A stretch of DNA of 64,000 nt from Aldehydirespirator sp965116965 (GCA_965116965.1 OZ220743.1:3534001-3598000); one strand, 5' to 3'. Shown: positions 18,498-27,763, counted from the first letter of the stretch. The notes: generated by a model from the sequence alone, not told the origin. Program-made: numbers and translations.

Positions 18498-19373
18498 ATG
18501 CTTTCCAAGCTGCGGCGCGTCGCGCTGTCGGCGGAGACCCTCGGAGCCCGCCACCACCGGCTGCACCTCGTCAGGGATCTGACCTTCGAGGTCATCCCGC
18601 TCAAGAGCCTCGACGCGGCGATCGAGGCTCTCCCCGCCGGTTCCCGGGTCTCGGTGACCGCGTCCCCCGTGAAGGGTCAGGACGCCACCTGCGAGATCAC
18701 CGAGCGGTTGATGGAGCTGGGTCATGAGGCCATCCCGCATGTTTCCGCCCGGATGGTGACCGATCGGGCCCGGGTGTCCGAGCTGGCCGGCTGGTTCCGC
18801 TCGGCCGGAGTGTCGACGATGTTCCTGGTCGGCGGCGATGTGGAGTCGCCCGGCGCCTACTCGGACGCGGCGTCGTTCCTGCGGGACCTGCTGGAGTGCG
18901 ACCACGGGCTGAGCACGATCGGCGTGACCGCCTACCCGCACGGCCATCCGCTCATCGCTGAGGAAGTGCTCCATGACGCTCTGCACGCCAAGCAGGCGCT
19001 GCTGGCAGAGGCCGGCGTGGAGGGCTACTGCAGCACGCAGATGTGCTTCGACCCGGAGCGCATCGAAGCCTGGCTGCGGGGCGAGCGGGCCGCGGGGATG
19101 ACGCTGCCCGTGCATCTCGGGATCTCGGGAGTGGTGGATCGGGCCAAGCTGCTCACTATGGGAGCGCGCCTAGGGGTTGGGCCCTCCTTGCGGTACCTGC
19201 GCAAGAACCGGGCCGCCATCATGAAGCTGATGACCTCACCCAACTACGACCCCGACCACATCCTGATGGCCCTGAGCCCGTCTTTGGACGACCTCGGCGT
19301 GACCGGCCTGCACGTCTTCACATTCAACCAGGTAGCCACCACCGTCACCTGGCAATCCTCCCACCGCAGCTAG
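18498..19373 (+). CDS. Methylenetetrahydrofolate reductase-like protein
   Basis: A 291-residue TIM-barrel protein of the MTHFR family. Diagnostic pieces are TFEVIPLKSLDAAI, RVSVTASP, the SVSTMFLVGGDVESPGAYSDAASFLRDLL FAD-binding stretch, IGVTAYPHGHP, and STQMCFDPERIEAWL. It would interconvert methylene-THF and methyl-THF. It is co-directional with fhs, 12 bp apart, so probably co-transcribed under the TTCCG-N5-CGGAA operator. Its divergence from classic MetF suggests it may serve one-carbon catabolism rather than methionine synthesis, but that is inference. Confidence 0.85.
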   Translation: MLSKLRRVALSAETLGARHHRLHLVRDLTFEVIPLKSLDAAIEALPAGSRVSVTASPVKGQDATCEITERLMELGHEAIPHVSARMVTDRARVSELAGWFRSAGVSTMFLVGGDVESPGAYSDAASFLRDLLECDHGLSTIGVTAYPHGHPLIAEEVLHDALHAKQALLAEAGVEGYCSTQMCFDPERIEAWLRGERAAGMTLPVHLGISGVVDRAKLLTMGARLGVGPSLRYLRKNRAAIMKLMTSPNYDPDHILMALSPSLDDLGVTGLHVFTFNQVATTVTWQSSHRS

Positions 19374-19415
19374 CCCCCGCTCGCCCCTACCTCTGCCGCC
19401 TCGCGGGTCAGTCCC

Positions 19416-19468
19416 GCATTCTTAATGTAGTTGTGCCGACCTGATGGGGTCAACTACATTAAGAATGC
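19416..19468. repeat. 53-bp perfect palindrome between convergent genes
   Basis: 18-bp perfect arms starting GCATTCTTAATGTAGTTG surround a 17-nt loop. It overlaps the last codons of the minus-strand AbiEi-like gene and follows the MTHFR-like gene, so it may act as a bidirectional terminator. There is no U tract on either side. Confidence 0.8.
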
Positions 19469-20376
19469 ACAGGAGAGTTGCATGCGGCGGCGACGGCATC
19501 GCATAGCGCGCTCGGACACTTGACGTAGTCCTCCCAAGTGAAGGACAGCACCTTCCAGCCGGCAACCGTGAGACGGTTCCGTCGCCGCGGGTCGGACACG
19601 AAGGACTCGCGATTCAGGTGATACCGGACGCTGTCGAGCTCGATGGCCACCCGATGGGCTGGGTACGCGAGATCGACCTGGGCAAGAAGCGCTCCGGCGT
19701 CATCGTAGATCCGGTACTCAAGGCGGGGACGGGACAGTCCTGAGCCGATCAGCAGGTCCTCGACCATCCGGCTCCACTCGCTCAGCGGAACGGGATCGTC
19801 ACCAAGACGGTCGTCGAGCACGGCGCGCAGAACCGGGCACCCTTGGCGACCTCGCCGGGCGTGAGTCGCGAGCGCCCCGTACAGGTCGGACGGCCGAAGC
19901 AGCCCGTCCCGCAGCACTGCGTCGATCACGCGCTCCAGCCGCTTGGGCGTGACCACGGAGGCCAGGTCCACAACGGTCCGGGCTCGGCCAGTGCAGGGCA
20001 CCCCCTGTCGGTCTGTCGGCTCGGCCAAGCTCATCATGGTCGACTGGTGAAGCCTCACGCCCGCCATCGACGGGCGTTTGCCCGACGGGACCGTCAACTC
20101 GACGCGGTCGAGCTTGAATCCCTCGATCCCGTGCAGGGCTGCTGCCGACCGGTGGCTAGCCAAGCCATTGTGGGCCACACAGGCGGCGAGCAGCCTCGAC
20201 ATCGGTGTAGGAGCCGCCGCAGCGTGCCGGTACACGCCCCGGGCTTCGCGCACCCAGCCGCCCGTGCGCACACAGTGGTCGATCTGGGCCTTGGTCATGC
20301 CGTCGGCAAGTGCCTGCGCACGAGTGATGACCCCGTACTGGCTTCTCATCCGCCTCAGGACCCGTTCCTCGTTCAC
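19459..20376 (-). CDS. AbiEi-like antitoxin domain protein with C-terminal DUF559 (Vsr-like) domain
   Basis: N-terminal part (RRMRSQYGVITRAQALADGMTKAQIDHCVRTGGWVREARGVYRHA) is the AbiEi_4-type winged-helix antitoxin domain. The C-terminal part (DLAYPAHRVAIELDSVRYHLNRESFVSDPRRRNRLTVAGWKVLSFTWEDY) is the DUF559 Vsr-like nuclease fold with the E-x-D and R-x-R-x-N pattern. Such single-gene fusions are common in actinobacteria and no AbiEii toxin gene lies nearby. I chose GTG 20376, which has GGGAGG a few bases upstream; the frame extends to 20397. Function is unknown; a nucleic-acid role is inferred. Confidence 0.75.
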   Translation of the reverse strand: MNEERVLRRMRSQYGVITRAQALADGMTKAQIDHCVRTGGWVREARGVYRHAAAAPTPMSRLLAACVAHNGLASHRSAAALHGIEGFKLDRVELTVPSGKRPSMAGVRLHQSTMMSLAEPTDRQGVPCTGRARTVVDLASVVTPKRLERVIDAVLRDGLLRPSDLYGALATHARRGRQGCPVLRAVLDDRLGDDPVPLSEWSRMVEDLLIGSGLSRPRLEYRIYDDAGALLAQVDLAYPAHRVAIELDSVRYHLNRESFVSDPRRRNRLTVAGWKVLSFTWEDYVKCPSALCDAVAAACNSPVHS

Positions 20377-20616
20377 AACCACCTCCCTATATTGCACGAC
20401 TCGCCAACCATAGTAGCCCGTTTACATCTTTTTCATGATTTTTTAAGCATGTCCATAGGCCGCCGTAGGCTCTTGAGGTGATGGAAGGAGCAAGACAGCG
20501 CATCCTGGGCGCTGGCCTAGGCATGCGCCCTGCAGCCCGGAGGCCACGGCCGCCGGCCAGCCCTCTTACAACCACTAGCCTGCCAGTAGCGCCGTCACGA
20601 CAAGGATGGAGTTCCT
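20377..20616. promoter_or_regulatory. AT-rich divergent promoter region
   Basis: A 240-bp divergent gap containing an unusually AT-rich stretch (near 20410-20450) for this genome. On the minus strand TACTAT at about 20410 could serve as a -10 for the AbiEi-like gene. On the plus strand AAGGATGGAG precedes the HIRAN start. I see no RNA gene. Confidence 0.4.
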
Positions 20617-21051
20617 ATGGGTCTCTTGCGACGCCGACACAAGCTCAGGATTGGACTGTGGGAGGCGCCAGAACGAGACGAGTGCTTCTTCGACATTGTC
20701 GGAGAGTCATTCCATGCCGACGAAATCCGGAAGCTGATCGACGCGGCCGGTCCACTCGTGAAGCAGTACGGTGAGTGGCGTAAGTTGGGTGTTCAGTTCT
20801 ATTTGGTTCCAGAACCGGAGAACCCACACGACTCCAACGCAATAGCGGTGTGGACTGGCTCAGAGGAGAGCTTCAGCCGACGAACAGCCATCAAGGTCGG
20901 TCACATTGATCGGGAGACCGCGTCAATCTGGGCCGCGCGTATCAAGACTCCCACCACAATAGAGGGCGTGATTGTCGGCAAGCAAGACAACTTCGGCGTG
21001 AAGTTGGACTTGAATCACTTGATCGCGGCGGGGTTGCTGAACGAAGCCTAG
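20617..21051 (+). CDS. HIRAN-domain protein
   Basis: A 144-residue protein with a single HIRAN domain: FDIVGESFHADEIRKLI, then FYLVPEPENPHDSNAIAVW, then KVGHIDRETASIW. HIRAN domains are OB-fold modules that bind DNA 3' ends or damaged DNA and usually belong to larger repair helicases; stand-alone forms occur in bacteria. The SD GGAG is well placed before ATG 20617. Its stop overlaps by 4 nt, tail to tail, with the YhaN-like ATPase gene on the other strand, suggesting a compact repair/defence cluster. Confidence 0.8.
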   Translation: MGLLRRRHKLRIGLWEAPERDECFFDIVGESFHADEIRKLIDAAGPLVKQYGEWRKLGVQFYLVPEPENPHDSNAIAVWTGSEESFSRRTAIKVGHIDRETASIWAARIKTPTTIEGVIVGKQDNFGVKLDLNHLIAAGLLNEA

Positions 21052-23468
21052 GCTGGCTGTGGATCGGCCAGTTCGATGAGATGAACCGCCCCGTCTGGCT
21101 GGTTCTTCGCCCAGTCCAGCACCTCCTGTTCCTGGGAAAAGACGACCACTTGATGTTCCCGAGATGCGGCGAGCAGATAGTTGAGAATCTCGGTCTTGCG
21201 AGTGGAGTCAGCGTGCACAGTGGGGTCATCAAGTAGCACCGGGCAAGTCTCATGGTCTGCGGAAAGCACCTGCGCAAGTACTAGCCGCAGCACCAGGTAG
21301 GCCTGTTCCGTGGTGCCCCGCGACACCAGTCGGGCGGGACGCCGCTCGCCAGCGGCCGTCACCAGAGTGACGTTCAAGTCGCCGGGGTCGACCTGGATCT
21401 CCATATAACGGCCGCCCGTTATCTGAGGGATCCACCGAGTCATCTCAGTGCCAAGCTTCGGCGCCAACAGTTGATGAGCATTCTCGGCCGCCCTCTCAAG
21501 GAAATCCCGCGTCTTGTCGAGCGTGTCGGCTAGGCGTTCCACGCGGCTCAACTCTGCCTCAGCCTCGCGCATTAGAGCCTCGGCCGCGGCCACATCGACG
21601 CTTTCCTGGTCAACGCGCGACAGCTTGCCCTCTACCAGCTTCGCCTCCTCGGAGGCCTTCCGGATCTCTTCGTCCAGCGCGGTGACCTTGGCCTCAAGCT
21701 CTGATTCATTGAGAGACGGATCAGATGGCTCGATACCCAACTCCCGAAGCCGTCCGAAGCAACTACTCGCCTCGGTCCGTGCAGCGGAAGCGTCATCATG
21801 CCAGTCCCGCGGCTCGCGGCCAGCCAGAGCCTGCTGGTACCGGCCCCACTCCGCCACAGCGTCGTCGCGGCGCTCCTGCGCTTCCTCGTGTTCGTCGAGA
21901 AGTGTCTGGACAGCGAGACGGACCTCCTCGTCGGATCCTTCCACACCATGCACCGAAGCCAGGCCCCGCAGGCTGGTCCAAGCCTCATCATGGCGATGTT
22001 GGCGGCAAGTCTCCGTCTTGTCGAAGCTGCGCCGAAGCTCCAGGTCCTGTATGAGTCGATTCCGGCTTGCCGAGCGCTCGGTCCGCGCCTGCAGGCGGCG
22101 CGACGCCTCACGCACGGCATCGTCGGGATCGGAAGGCAGACGCCACTCACTCAATCGACGCACAGCCTCGTCCCGCGCGGCGTTCCGAGATGCGCCCCCG
22201 GGCGGCTGAGAAGCTCGACTCGCTCCACCATGCTTCGTCCGCTGCAAGGCACGAGTGGCTAGGGCGACGGCAGTGCCGCCCGCGATGGCAGCCAAGAATC
22301 CGACGCCGGGCCCAAGGAACATGCCGACTATCGCAGCCAGCACGGTCGCGACGACCAGCGCCGGAATGAGAGCCCTCACCCTGGGCGCTGCCCCCCGGAC
22401 CTCACCACTCTCAGGGGAGTCAAGCCTCCGCAGCAGCGCAACAGACCTCTGCACTTCGACCAGTTCAGGACATGGCAGTTCGTCACTGCCATCTAGTTCG
22501 TCCAGTTGCCGCTCAAGTTCTGGAACAGCGGCCAGAGTCGTGGAGGTGGTACCGGAAAGGCTCTCGACCCGCGCCAAGGCCTTGGATAGCTCGAGCGGCG
22601 CCGCGAGTTCGCTCTGAGAGGGATCACCGGCATTGAAACGCGTCTGCCACTCATCGATCTTCGTCGCCGCGGCTACGAGCTGATCCTCCCTGTCTTTGGC
22701 CGCCCGGTAGTCCCGCTGCGCTTCTGTCGTCTTCTTCTCGCCTTCAAGCGTCATGGCCTTGCGCCGATGCGCTTCCACTTCTGACACCAGCTTGAGATAC
22801 TCGTCGTGCTCCTCTCTGGCCTCGAACAGCCTCACTCGCGCCCGCTCGACACCCATCTTCGACTTCCTGAGTGGTTTGTTGGTGTTAGGGCGATCGAGGC
22901 CGACCTGCTCCTTCTTGAACGCCTCGATCTTCCCGATTGCGCCGGCGGCAGTACCGCCCGTGCCGCCAGCCGCGGCTCTCGCCAAATGCTGCTGTAGTGC
23001 GTCAGGGTTTCCAAGATCGGACACGATGCTGGCCTGACGGACCGATGCAGTCATGGGGAAGGTCTCACGGTCGAGCCCGACCAGCTTCGCTGCATCCTCG
23101 CTGCCCTCGTTCATCGGAAGCTCCGAGAACTCGCGGCCCATGTCAGCGTGGTAAGCCTCAGTTGTGCCGTTCTTGAAATCGCGTTCGATAGCGATGCAGC
23201 GGCCGTCGTCAAGCACCACCTCCGTCTTGACGCGCCACGGATCACCGTCGGCAGTACCCCAGGGGCGATAACGAGCCGTGAACTTCTCTCTCGCCGGGTC
23301 ACGGCCGCGACGCCGTCGCAAGCCGCAGAGCGCGGCAGTGAGCGCTGCGTGCAAGGTCGACTTACCCGACTCGTTGGGACCGTGAACGACGTTCAGACCT
23401 GTCTCGAACGGCAGGTGCCGATCAACGAAGGGGCCGAATGCTCTGGCATCGATGCTCTTGAACCACAT
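21048..23468 (-). CDS. SbcC/YhaN-like AAA ATPase with internal membrane segment
   Basis: An 806-residue SMC-like ATPase. Walker A GPNESGKST is near residues 30-38, the N-terminal strand is MWFKSIDARAFGPFVDRHLPFE, and the C-terminal half site contains the LVSRGTTEQAYLVLRLVLA signature and Walker B CPVLLDDPTVHAD. Two coiled-coil arms flank a hydrophobic hairpin (ALIPALVVATVLAAIVGMF and the following GVGFLAAIAGGTAVALA), which is the hallmark of YhaN relative to soluble SbcC. It is encoded 3 nt after the YhaO-like nuclease, so the two should form a membrane-linked SbcCD-like DNA end-processing complex. Confidence 0.85.
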   Translation of the reverse strand: MWFKSIDARAFGPFVDRHLPFETGLNVVHGPNESGKSTLHAALTAALCGLRRRRGRDPAREKFTARYRPWGTADGDPWRVKTEVVLDDGRCIAIERDFKNGTTEAYHADMGREFSELPMNEGSEDAAKLVGLDRETFPMTASVRQASIVSDLGNPDALQQHLARAAAGGTGGTAAGAIGKIEAFKKEQVGLDRPNTNKPLRKSKMGVERARVRLFEAREEHDEYLKLVSEVEAHRRKAMTLEGEKKTTEAQRDYRAAKDREDQLVAAATKIDEWQTRFNAGDPSQSELAAPLELSKALARVESLSGTTSTTLAAVPELERQLDELDGSDELPCPELVEVQRSVALLRRLDSPESGEVRGAAPRVRALIPALVVATVLAAIVGMFLGPGVGFLAAIAGGTAVALATRALQRTKHGGASRASQPPGGASRNAARDEAVRRLSEWRLPSDPDDAVREASRRLQARTERSASRNRLIQDLELRRSFDKTETCRQHRHDEAWTSLRGLASVHGVEGSDEEVRLAVQTLLDEHEEAQERRDDAVAEWGRYQQALAGREPRDWHDDASAARTEASSCFGRLRELGIEPSDPSLNESELEAKVTALDEEIRKASEEAKLVEGKLSRVDQESVDVAAAEALMREAEAELSRVERLADTLDKTRDFLERAAENAHQLLAPKLGTEMTRWIPQITGGRYMEIQVDPGDLNVTLVTAAGERRPARLVSRGTTEQAYLVLRLVLAQVLSADHETCPVLLDDPTVHADSTRKTEILNYLLAASREHQVVVFSQEQEVLDWAKNQPDGAVHLIELADPQPA

Positions 23469-23471
23469 CCC

Positions 23472-24590
23472 TTAGACGACCTCCAAGTCCTCACGGCCCG
23501 CTAGAGCCCGAAGGCCGGTGACGATCACGCGCTGCTTGCGCTCCTCCGAGAGTTCCTCGCTATCCCTGACGGACCTGACGAACTGCCCTCGAACGGTGGA
23601 CTCCCCTGCGATCGTGTCGAGGTCGTAACCGGGACGGATATCGCCTGCCCGGATGCTGAGGTGATCGAGCGGTCCCAACTGCTGCTCTAGCGAGCCAAAG
23701 TCGAGATCGACGTCAGGCTCAAGGTCGCCATGAATCGTCACTCGCGCTATTCCGGTGAGCGGCGCCACCAGGTCGCCAAGCTTGCCCTCAATCTGCGTTA
23801 GGTCGCTACAACCCGATACGTCCAGTTCAAGGTCCGCGTGAACCCTGAGGCTTGAGACGCGGTGCCAGTCGCGCTTCGGCGCGCCCTCTCCGCCATCGAA
23901 GGTGATCTCGACAGCACCCCCATTGCCCGGCTCACCGAACGACAACGCGGCTGGTGCGCCACCGTAGGTGTGGTGCTCGCCCTGAACCTTCTTGTGGTAG
24001 TGGCCGACGACGCAGTGTGACAGTCCGGCGGGCGCAATCTGGTCGGCTGAGAACGGCGCGTGATCCTGCTTCTTCGGGTCCTCCATCGCCGCCCACGACC
24101 ACCCCGACATCTCGGACCCATGTAGGAGTCCGACGTGTATGGCATCGCCATCGGCGCTGAACCCTTCTAACGGGTTGCCAGTGCCTGACGGCTTCACGTG
24201 AGCGAACCCCCAAACGCGCACACCATCGAACTCATCCCACGGGCTGAGCCTTGGGGAATCAAAGACATGGACATTCGGCGACCATGACGCGGTCGCATAG
24301 ATGCTCGACGAGCCGTACCAGTCGTGGTTCCCGGGTGCGATCAGTACACGAGTCGGGTGGATCTCCGCAAAGACCCTTTCCAACAGCCTGACAGTGTCGG
24401 GGGTGAAGCGCTCCTGCTCGTACAGGTCGCCGGCACACAACAGAGCATCGACTTTGAGCTCGCTGGCAAGGCCCACGATCCGCTGCAAAGTGTGGCGGAG
24501 GTCGGCCCGTCGCAGCGAGGCAAGTTCCGGACCGCCCTGAGCGAACGGGGCATCGAGGTGAAGATCGGAGAATGCAAGGACTCTCATCAA
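23472..24590 (-). CDS. YhaO/SbcD-like metallophosphoesterase (DNA repair exonuclease subunit)
   Basis: The 372-residue protein shows the calcineurin-like phosphodiesterase motifs D-x-H (FSDLHLDAPF, near residue 8), GDLYE, GNHDWYG, GLLHGSE and GHYHKK, which bind two metal ions in SbcD/Mre11 nucleases. The C-terminal region matches the YhaO type. It is the first gene of a minus-strand pair with the ATPase downstream (3-nt gap). Expected action is ATP-regulated nuclease on DNA ends. The upstream 91-bp gap is divergent to the aldolase gene and likely holds both promoters. Confidence 0.86.
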   Translation of the reverse strand: MMRVLAFSDLHLDAPFAQGGPELASLRRADLRHTLQRIVGLASELKVDALLCAGDLYEQERFTPDTVRLLERVFAEIHPTRVLIAPGNHDWYGSSSIYATASWSPNVHVFDSPRLSPWDEFDGVRVWGFAHVKPSGTGNPLEGFSADGDAIHVGLLHGSEMSGWSWAAMEDPKKQDHAPFSADQIAPAGLSHCVVGHYHKKVQGEHHTYGGAPAALSFGEPGNGGAVEITFDGGEGAPKRDWHRVSSLRVHADLELDVSGCSDLTQIEGKLGDLVAPLTGIARVTIHGDLEPDVDLDFGSLEQQLGPLDHLSIRAGDIRPGYDLDTIAGESTVRGQFVRSVRDSEELSEERKQRVIVTGLRALAGREDLEVV

Positions 24591-24681
24591 TCAAGACAAT
24601 AGAGGGCGAGTGTGACAGGCGGTGGCAACTTGCCGGATCGCACCTTGACCAAGGAGCGTGGAGTGGTGGCAGAATGGGGTT

Positions 24682-25437
24682 GTGACTGGGTCGGATAGGG
24701 GGTGGCCGGCGGTGGAGCCGGTGTTGGCTGATCCCGTGGCGGAGCGGGCTCGGCTGCTGGAGGACCTGGCCACCTCGTACCGGTTGTTCGCGGCCTTGCG
24801 TTGGGGCGAGCTCGGCGACGGCCACATCACCTGCCGCGACACCGAGCAGCCCGACCACATGTGGCTGCTCCGCCACCGGGTCCCCTTCGAGCGGGCCCAG
24901 CCCTCAGACATGGTGCTCGTCGCCCCCGACGGCAGCGCTGTCGACCAGGACAATCGCCCCGCCCGCATCAACAACACCGCCTACCACATCCACCACCCCA
25001 TCCACGAGGCCCGGCCCGACGTGGGGGCGGCCGCGCACGTGCACACCGCCTGGGGCACGCCGTTCGCGGCCGAGCGGCGCATGATCGAGCCGATCACCCA
25101 GGAATCGACGCTGTTCTTCGAGGATCAGGCCCTGTTCGACGACGAAGAGGTCCAGATCCTCTCCTGCGACGGCGGCAAGCGCATCGCCGTCGCGCTCGGC
25201 GAGTGCCGGGCCGTGATACTCGCCAACCACGGGCTGCTCACCGTCGGGTCCAGCCCCGCCGACGCCATCGGCTGGTTCGTCCTGATGGAACGGGTGGCCG
25301 AGGTGCAGATGAAGGCCCGCCACGGGCTGCCCGTCTCAGCCGAGGCCGCCCGGGCCTCCCGCGACGACATCGTGTTCAGTGACTACGGCTGGGACCTGTT
25401 CAACTGGGCCGTCCGCCGCCACCTCAAGATCCCGTAG
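24682..25437 (+). CDS. Class II aldolase/adducin family protein
   Basis: Zinc-dependent aldolase-type fold with the ligands in AAHVHTAWG (H-x-H) and AVILANHGLLTVG, and a GELGDGHITCRD substrate-binding loop. Family members cleave sugar-phosphate aldols or decarboxylate related acids; many actinobacterial members are of unknown specificity. I chose GTG 24682; the frame opens at 24658. It is monocistronic, between divergent yhaO-like and convergent folD genes. The C-terminal FSDYGWDLFNWAVRRH resembles the class II aldolases of catabolic loci rather than L-fuculose-phosphate aldolase. Confidence 0.8.
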   Translation: MTGSDRGWPAVEPVLADPVAERARLLEDLATSYRLFAALRWGELGDGHITCRDTEQPDHMWLLRHRVPFERAQPSDMVLVAPDGSAVDQDNRPARINNTAYHIHHPIHEARPDVGAAAHVHTAWGTPFAAERRMIEPITQESTLFFEDQALFDDEEVQILSCDGGKRIAVALGECRAVILANHGLLTVGSSPADAIGWFVLMERVAEVQMKARHGLPVSAEAARASRDDIVFSDYGWDLFNWAVRRHLKIP

Positions 25438-25500
25438 GCGAGCCGGCCCAGCCCTAGTCCGGCACGGCGACCCGAGCCGACCTAGCTCGGAGGGACACAC

Positions 25501-26385
25501 CTAGTCCGGGACCGCCCCCAGCATCCGGGCTGCGGCCAGGGTGTTCTGCAGCAGGCAGGCAATCGTCATGGGGCCGGTTCCGCCCGGCATCGGCGTCACC
25601 GCGCCCGCCACCGCCTGGACCGACTCGAAGTCCACGTCGCCGACGATGCCGTCGGCCGTCCGCGAGATCCCCACGTCGATCACGGCCGCACCCGGCTGCA
25701 CGAAGTCGGCAGTGACCAGCCTGGCCATGCCGGCCGCGGCCACGATGATGTCGGCCTGCCGGCACACGTCCTGCAGCTCCGGCGTGCGGCTGTGGGCCAG
25801 CGTCGGTGTGGCGTCCACCCCCTTTCGCCCCAGCAGCAGTATCTGGGGCAGCCCCACCAGGGTCGACCGGCCGATCACCACCGCGCTCTTGCCGGAAACC
25901 GCCACCCCGTAGCGGTCCAGTAGACGCATGACCCCCAGCGGGGTGCACGGCACATGACCCCGCTGACCCCTGACCAGCCGGCCCATCGACCTGGGCGTGA
26001 GACCGTCCACGTCCTTCTCCGGAGGGATCAGCTCCAGGACAGCGTCGGCGTCCAAACCCTCCGGCAACGGGAGTTGCACCAGAATCCCGTGCACGCCGGG
26101 ATCTCGGGCCAGATCGCCGACAGCCTGCTCCACCTCGGACTGGCTGGCGTCGGCGCCTAGCTCGACATGGCGCGACACCATGGCCGCCTCCGCCGCCTTG
26201 CGCTGCTTGTTGCGCACGTATATGCGGCTCGGCTTGTCGTCGCCCACCAGCACGGTGGCCAGACAGACCTCCGGCCCACCCGCCGCAGTGATCTCGGCGT
26301 TGAGCTCGGCCACGATCTCGTCCCGCAGCCGGTTGCCGTCCATCAGCACGGCACCGCCCTCGGTCAATTCGAACTGTTCGGTCAT
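25501..26385 (-). CDS. folD: Bifunctional methylene-THF dehydrogenase / methenyl-THF cyclohydrolase
   Basis: FolD oxidises 5,10-methylene-THF with NADP+ and hydrolyses methenyl-THF to 10-formyl-THF. Seen here: the substrate motif SRIYVRNKQRKAAE (catalytic Tyr and Lys), GILVQLPLPEGLD, DVDGLTPRSMGRL, PCTPLGVMRLLDRYGV, the nucleotide motif VVIGRSTLVGLP and the C-terminal TPMPGGTGPMTIACLLQNTL. Small departures (VGLP for VGKP, PGGTGP for PGGVGP) are tolerated. ATG 26385 is preferred to the TTG at 26388. It is transcribed away from the serA-like gene, and the shared gap contains a TTCCG-N5-CGGAA operator like that before fhs. Confidence 0.93.
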   Translation of the reverse strand: MTEQFELTEGGAVLMDGNRLRDEIVAELNAEITAAGGPEVCLATVLVGDDKPSRIYVRNKQRKAAEAAMVSRHVELGADASQSEVEQAVGDLARDPGVHGILVQLPLPEGLDADAVLELIPPEKDVDGLTPRSMGRLVRGQRGHVPCTPLGVMRLLDRYGVAVSGKSAVVIGRSTLVGLPQILLLGRKGVDATPTLAHSRTPELQDVCRQADIIVAAAGMARLVTADFVQPGAAVIDVGISRTADGIVGDVDFESVQAVAGAVTPMPGGTGPMTIACLLQNTLAAARMLGAVPD

Positions 26386-26482
26386 CAATCCCGCCTGTGG
26401 TCTCTCGGGCCCCGCGGCAAAACCGTCGGATCTTTCAGCCGACCCCCGAGACAGGCTACGCCCGCCGACCTACGATGAGCGT

Positions 26483-26517
26483 TCCGACATGCGGAACTGT
26501 TCCAAAACGGTTCCGCC
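26483..26517. promoter_or_regulatory. Inverted-repeat operator in the folD/serA-like divergent region
   Basis: GTTCCG-ACATG-CGGAAC (26483-26499) is a perfect 6-5-6 repeat followed by two further GTTCC half sites at 26501 and 26512. It has the same core and spacing as the fhs operator at 16676. It sits 60-80 bp before the serA-like start and about 100 bp before folD. Confidence 0.65.
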
Positions 26518-26560
26518 CGCGTACTCCCGCCGCCCTTGAGTTCCCAAAGGTGGTAGCCGC

Positions 26561-27763
26561 ATGAGGATCCTGTTCGCCGACGGCCTGTCCGACAGCGCAG
26601 TCGAACGGTTGCGCGCCGGTGGCGACGAGTGCGTCATGAAGCCGTCGCTCACCGCGGATGACCTGCCGGCGCACGTAGCCGGTTTCGACGCGCTGGTCGT
26701 GCGCAGCACGCGGGTCACCGGGCCGGCGATGGAGGCCGGAACCAACCTGGGACTGGTGGTTCGGGCCGGGGCCGGCACCAACACCATCGACTGCCAGAGG
26801 GCGGCCGAACTCGGGATATTCGTGTGCAACGTTCCCGGCCGCAACGCCGTTGCGGTGGCCGAACTCGCAATGGGGCTCGTGTTCGCGACCGATCGTCACA
26901 TCGCGTCCTCCACAGCCGACGCGCGGGCAGGCTCCTGGAACAAGAAGGCCTACAGCAGCGCGAGGGGCCTCTACGGCTCCACTCTCGGCATCATCGGCAT
27001 GGGCGCCATCGGCCTGGAGACGGCCCAGCGAGCCGCTGCCTGCGGGATCAAGGTGGTCACCGAGGACAAGGCCCGCAGTCGCAGCGTGCGCCAGCGGATG
27101 GCCGACATTGGCGTTGTGGCCCTTCCCGACCTAGACGCCGTGCTGGCCGCCGCCGACATCGTGTCGTTGCACGTGCCCGGCGGCCCCGGCACGACGGGGA
27201 TGGTCAATGCGGGGTTCCTGGCAAAGATGAAGCATGACGCCGTGCTGATCAACACCTCCCGGGGCGAGGTCGTAGACGAGGACGCCCTGCTCGACGCGCT
27301 CAACACCACCGACATGAGCGCGGGCATCGATGTGTTCGCCGACGAGCCGCCCTCCGGAACCGGCTCGGTCGACTCCGCCCTCGCCCGCCACCCCAAGGTG
27401 ACGGTCACCCACCACATCGGAGCGTCCACCAACCAGGCCCAGGAGGCCGTGGCCGAGGGCACGGTCGAGGTACTCGAGGAGTACCGCACCGGCTCGATCA
27501 TCAACTGCGTGAACCTCGAACAGGCCCCCCACCGGACCGCCACACTGAGCGTGCGCCATTACGACCGGGTCGGCGTGTTGGCGTCGGTGCTGCAGGAACT
27601 TCGCGGCTGCAGCCTCAATGTGGCCAACATGAGCAACCGCATCTTCGCGGGCTCGCAAGCGGCGGTGGCCACGATCGACGTCTTCGGGGCCGTCGACCCG
27701 CAACTGCTGGACGCTGTGCGTGCCCTTCCCGACGTGATCCAAGTCTCGGCGTTCGAGACATGA
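26561..27763 (+). CDS. D-3-phosphoglycerate dehydrogenase-like 2-hydroxyacid dehydrogenase with ACT domain
   Basis: A 400-residue NAD-dependent D-2-hydroxyacid dehydrogenase of the SerA type. Features are GLVVRAGAGTNTIDCQRAAELGIFVCNVPGRN, the Rossmann motif GIIGMGAIGLETAQ, VLINTSRGEVVDEDALLDAL, the catalytic Arg/Glu/His set including THHIGASTNQAQEAVAEG, and a C-terminal ACT-type domain (RVGVLASVLQELRGCSLNVANMSNRIF). It would oxidise 3-phosphoglycerate for serine synthesis. A 4-nt ATGA overlap couples it to a DUF1015 gene, and a ThrH-type phosphatase is encoded at 58574. Serine hydroxymethyl transfer would connect it to the folate genes. Confidence 0.85.
   Translation: MRILFADGLSDSAVERLRAGGDECVMKPSLTADDLPAHVAGFDALVVRSTRVTGPAMEAGTNLGLVVRAGAGTNTIDCQRAAELGIFVCNVPGRNAVAVAELAMGLVFATDRHIASSTADARAGSWNKKAYSSARGLYGSTLGIIGMGAIGLETAQRAAACGIKVVTEDKARSRSVRQRMADIGVVALPDLDAVLAAADIVSLHVPGGPGTTGMVNAGFLAKMKHDAVLINTSRGEVVDEDALLDALNTTDMSAGIDVFADEPPSGTGSVDSALARHPKVTVTHHIGASTNQAQEAVAEGTVEVLEEYRTGSIINCVNLEQAPHRTATLSVRHYDRVGVLASVLQELRGCSLNVANMSNRIFAGSQAAVATIDVFGAVDPQLLDAVRALPDVIQVSAFET

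Noticed and set aside
20398..20616. Possible tRNA or small RNA in the AT-rich divergent gap
   Set aside because: No cloverleaf, CCA end or T-loop consensus could be found; the region is better explained as promoters.
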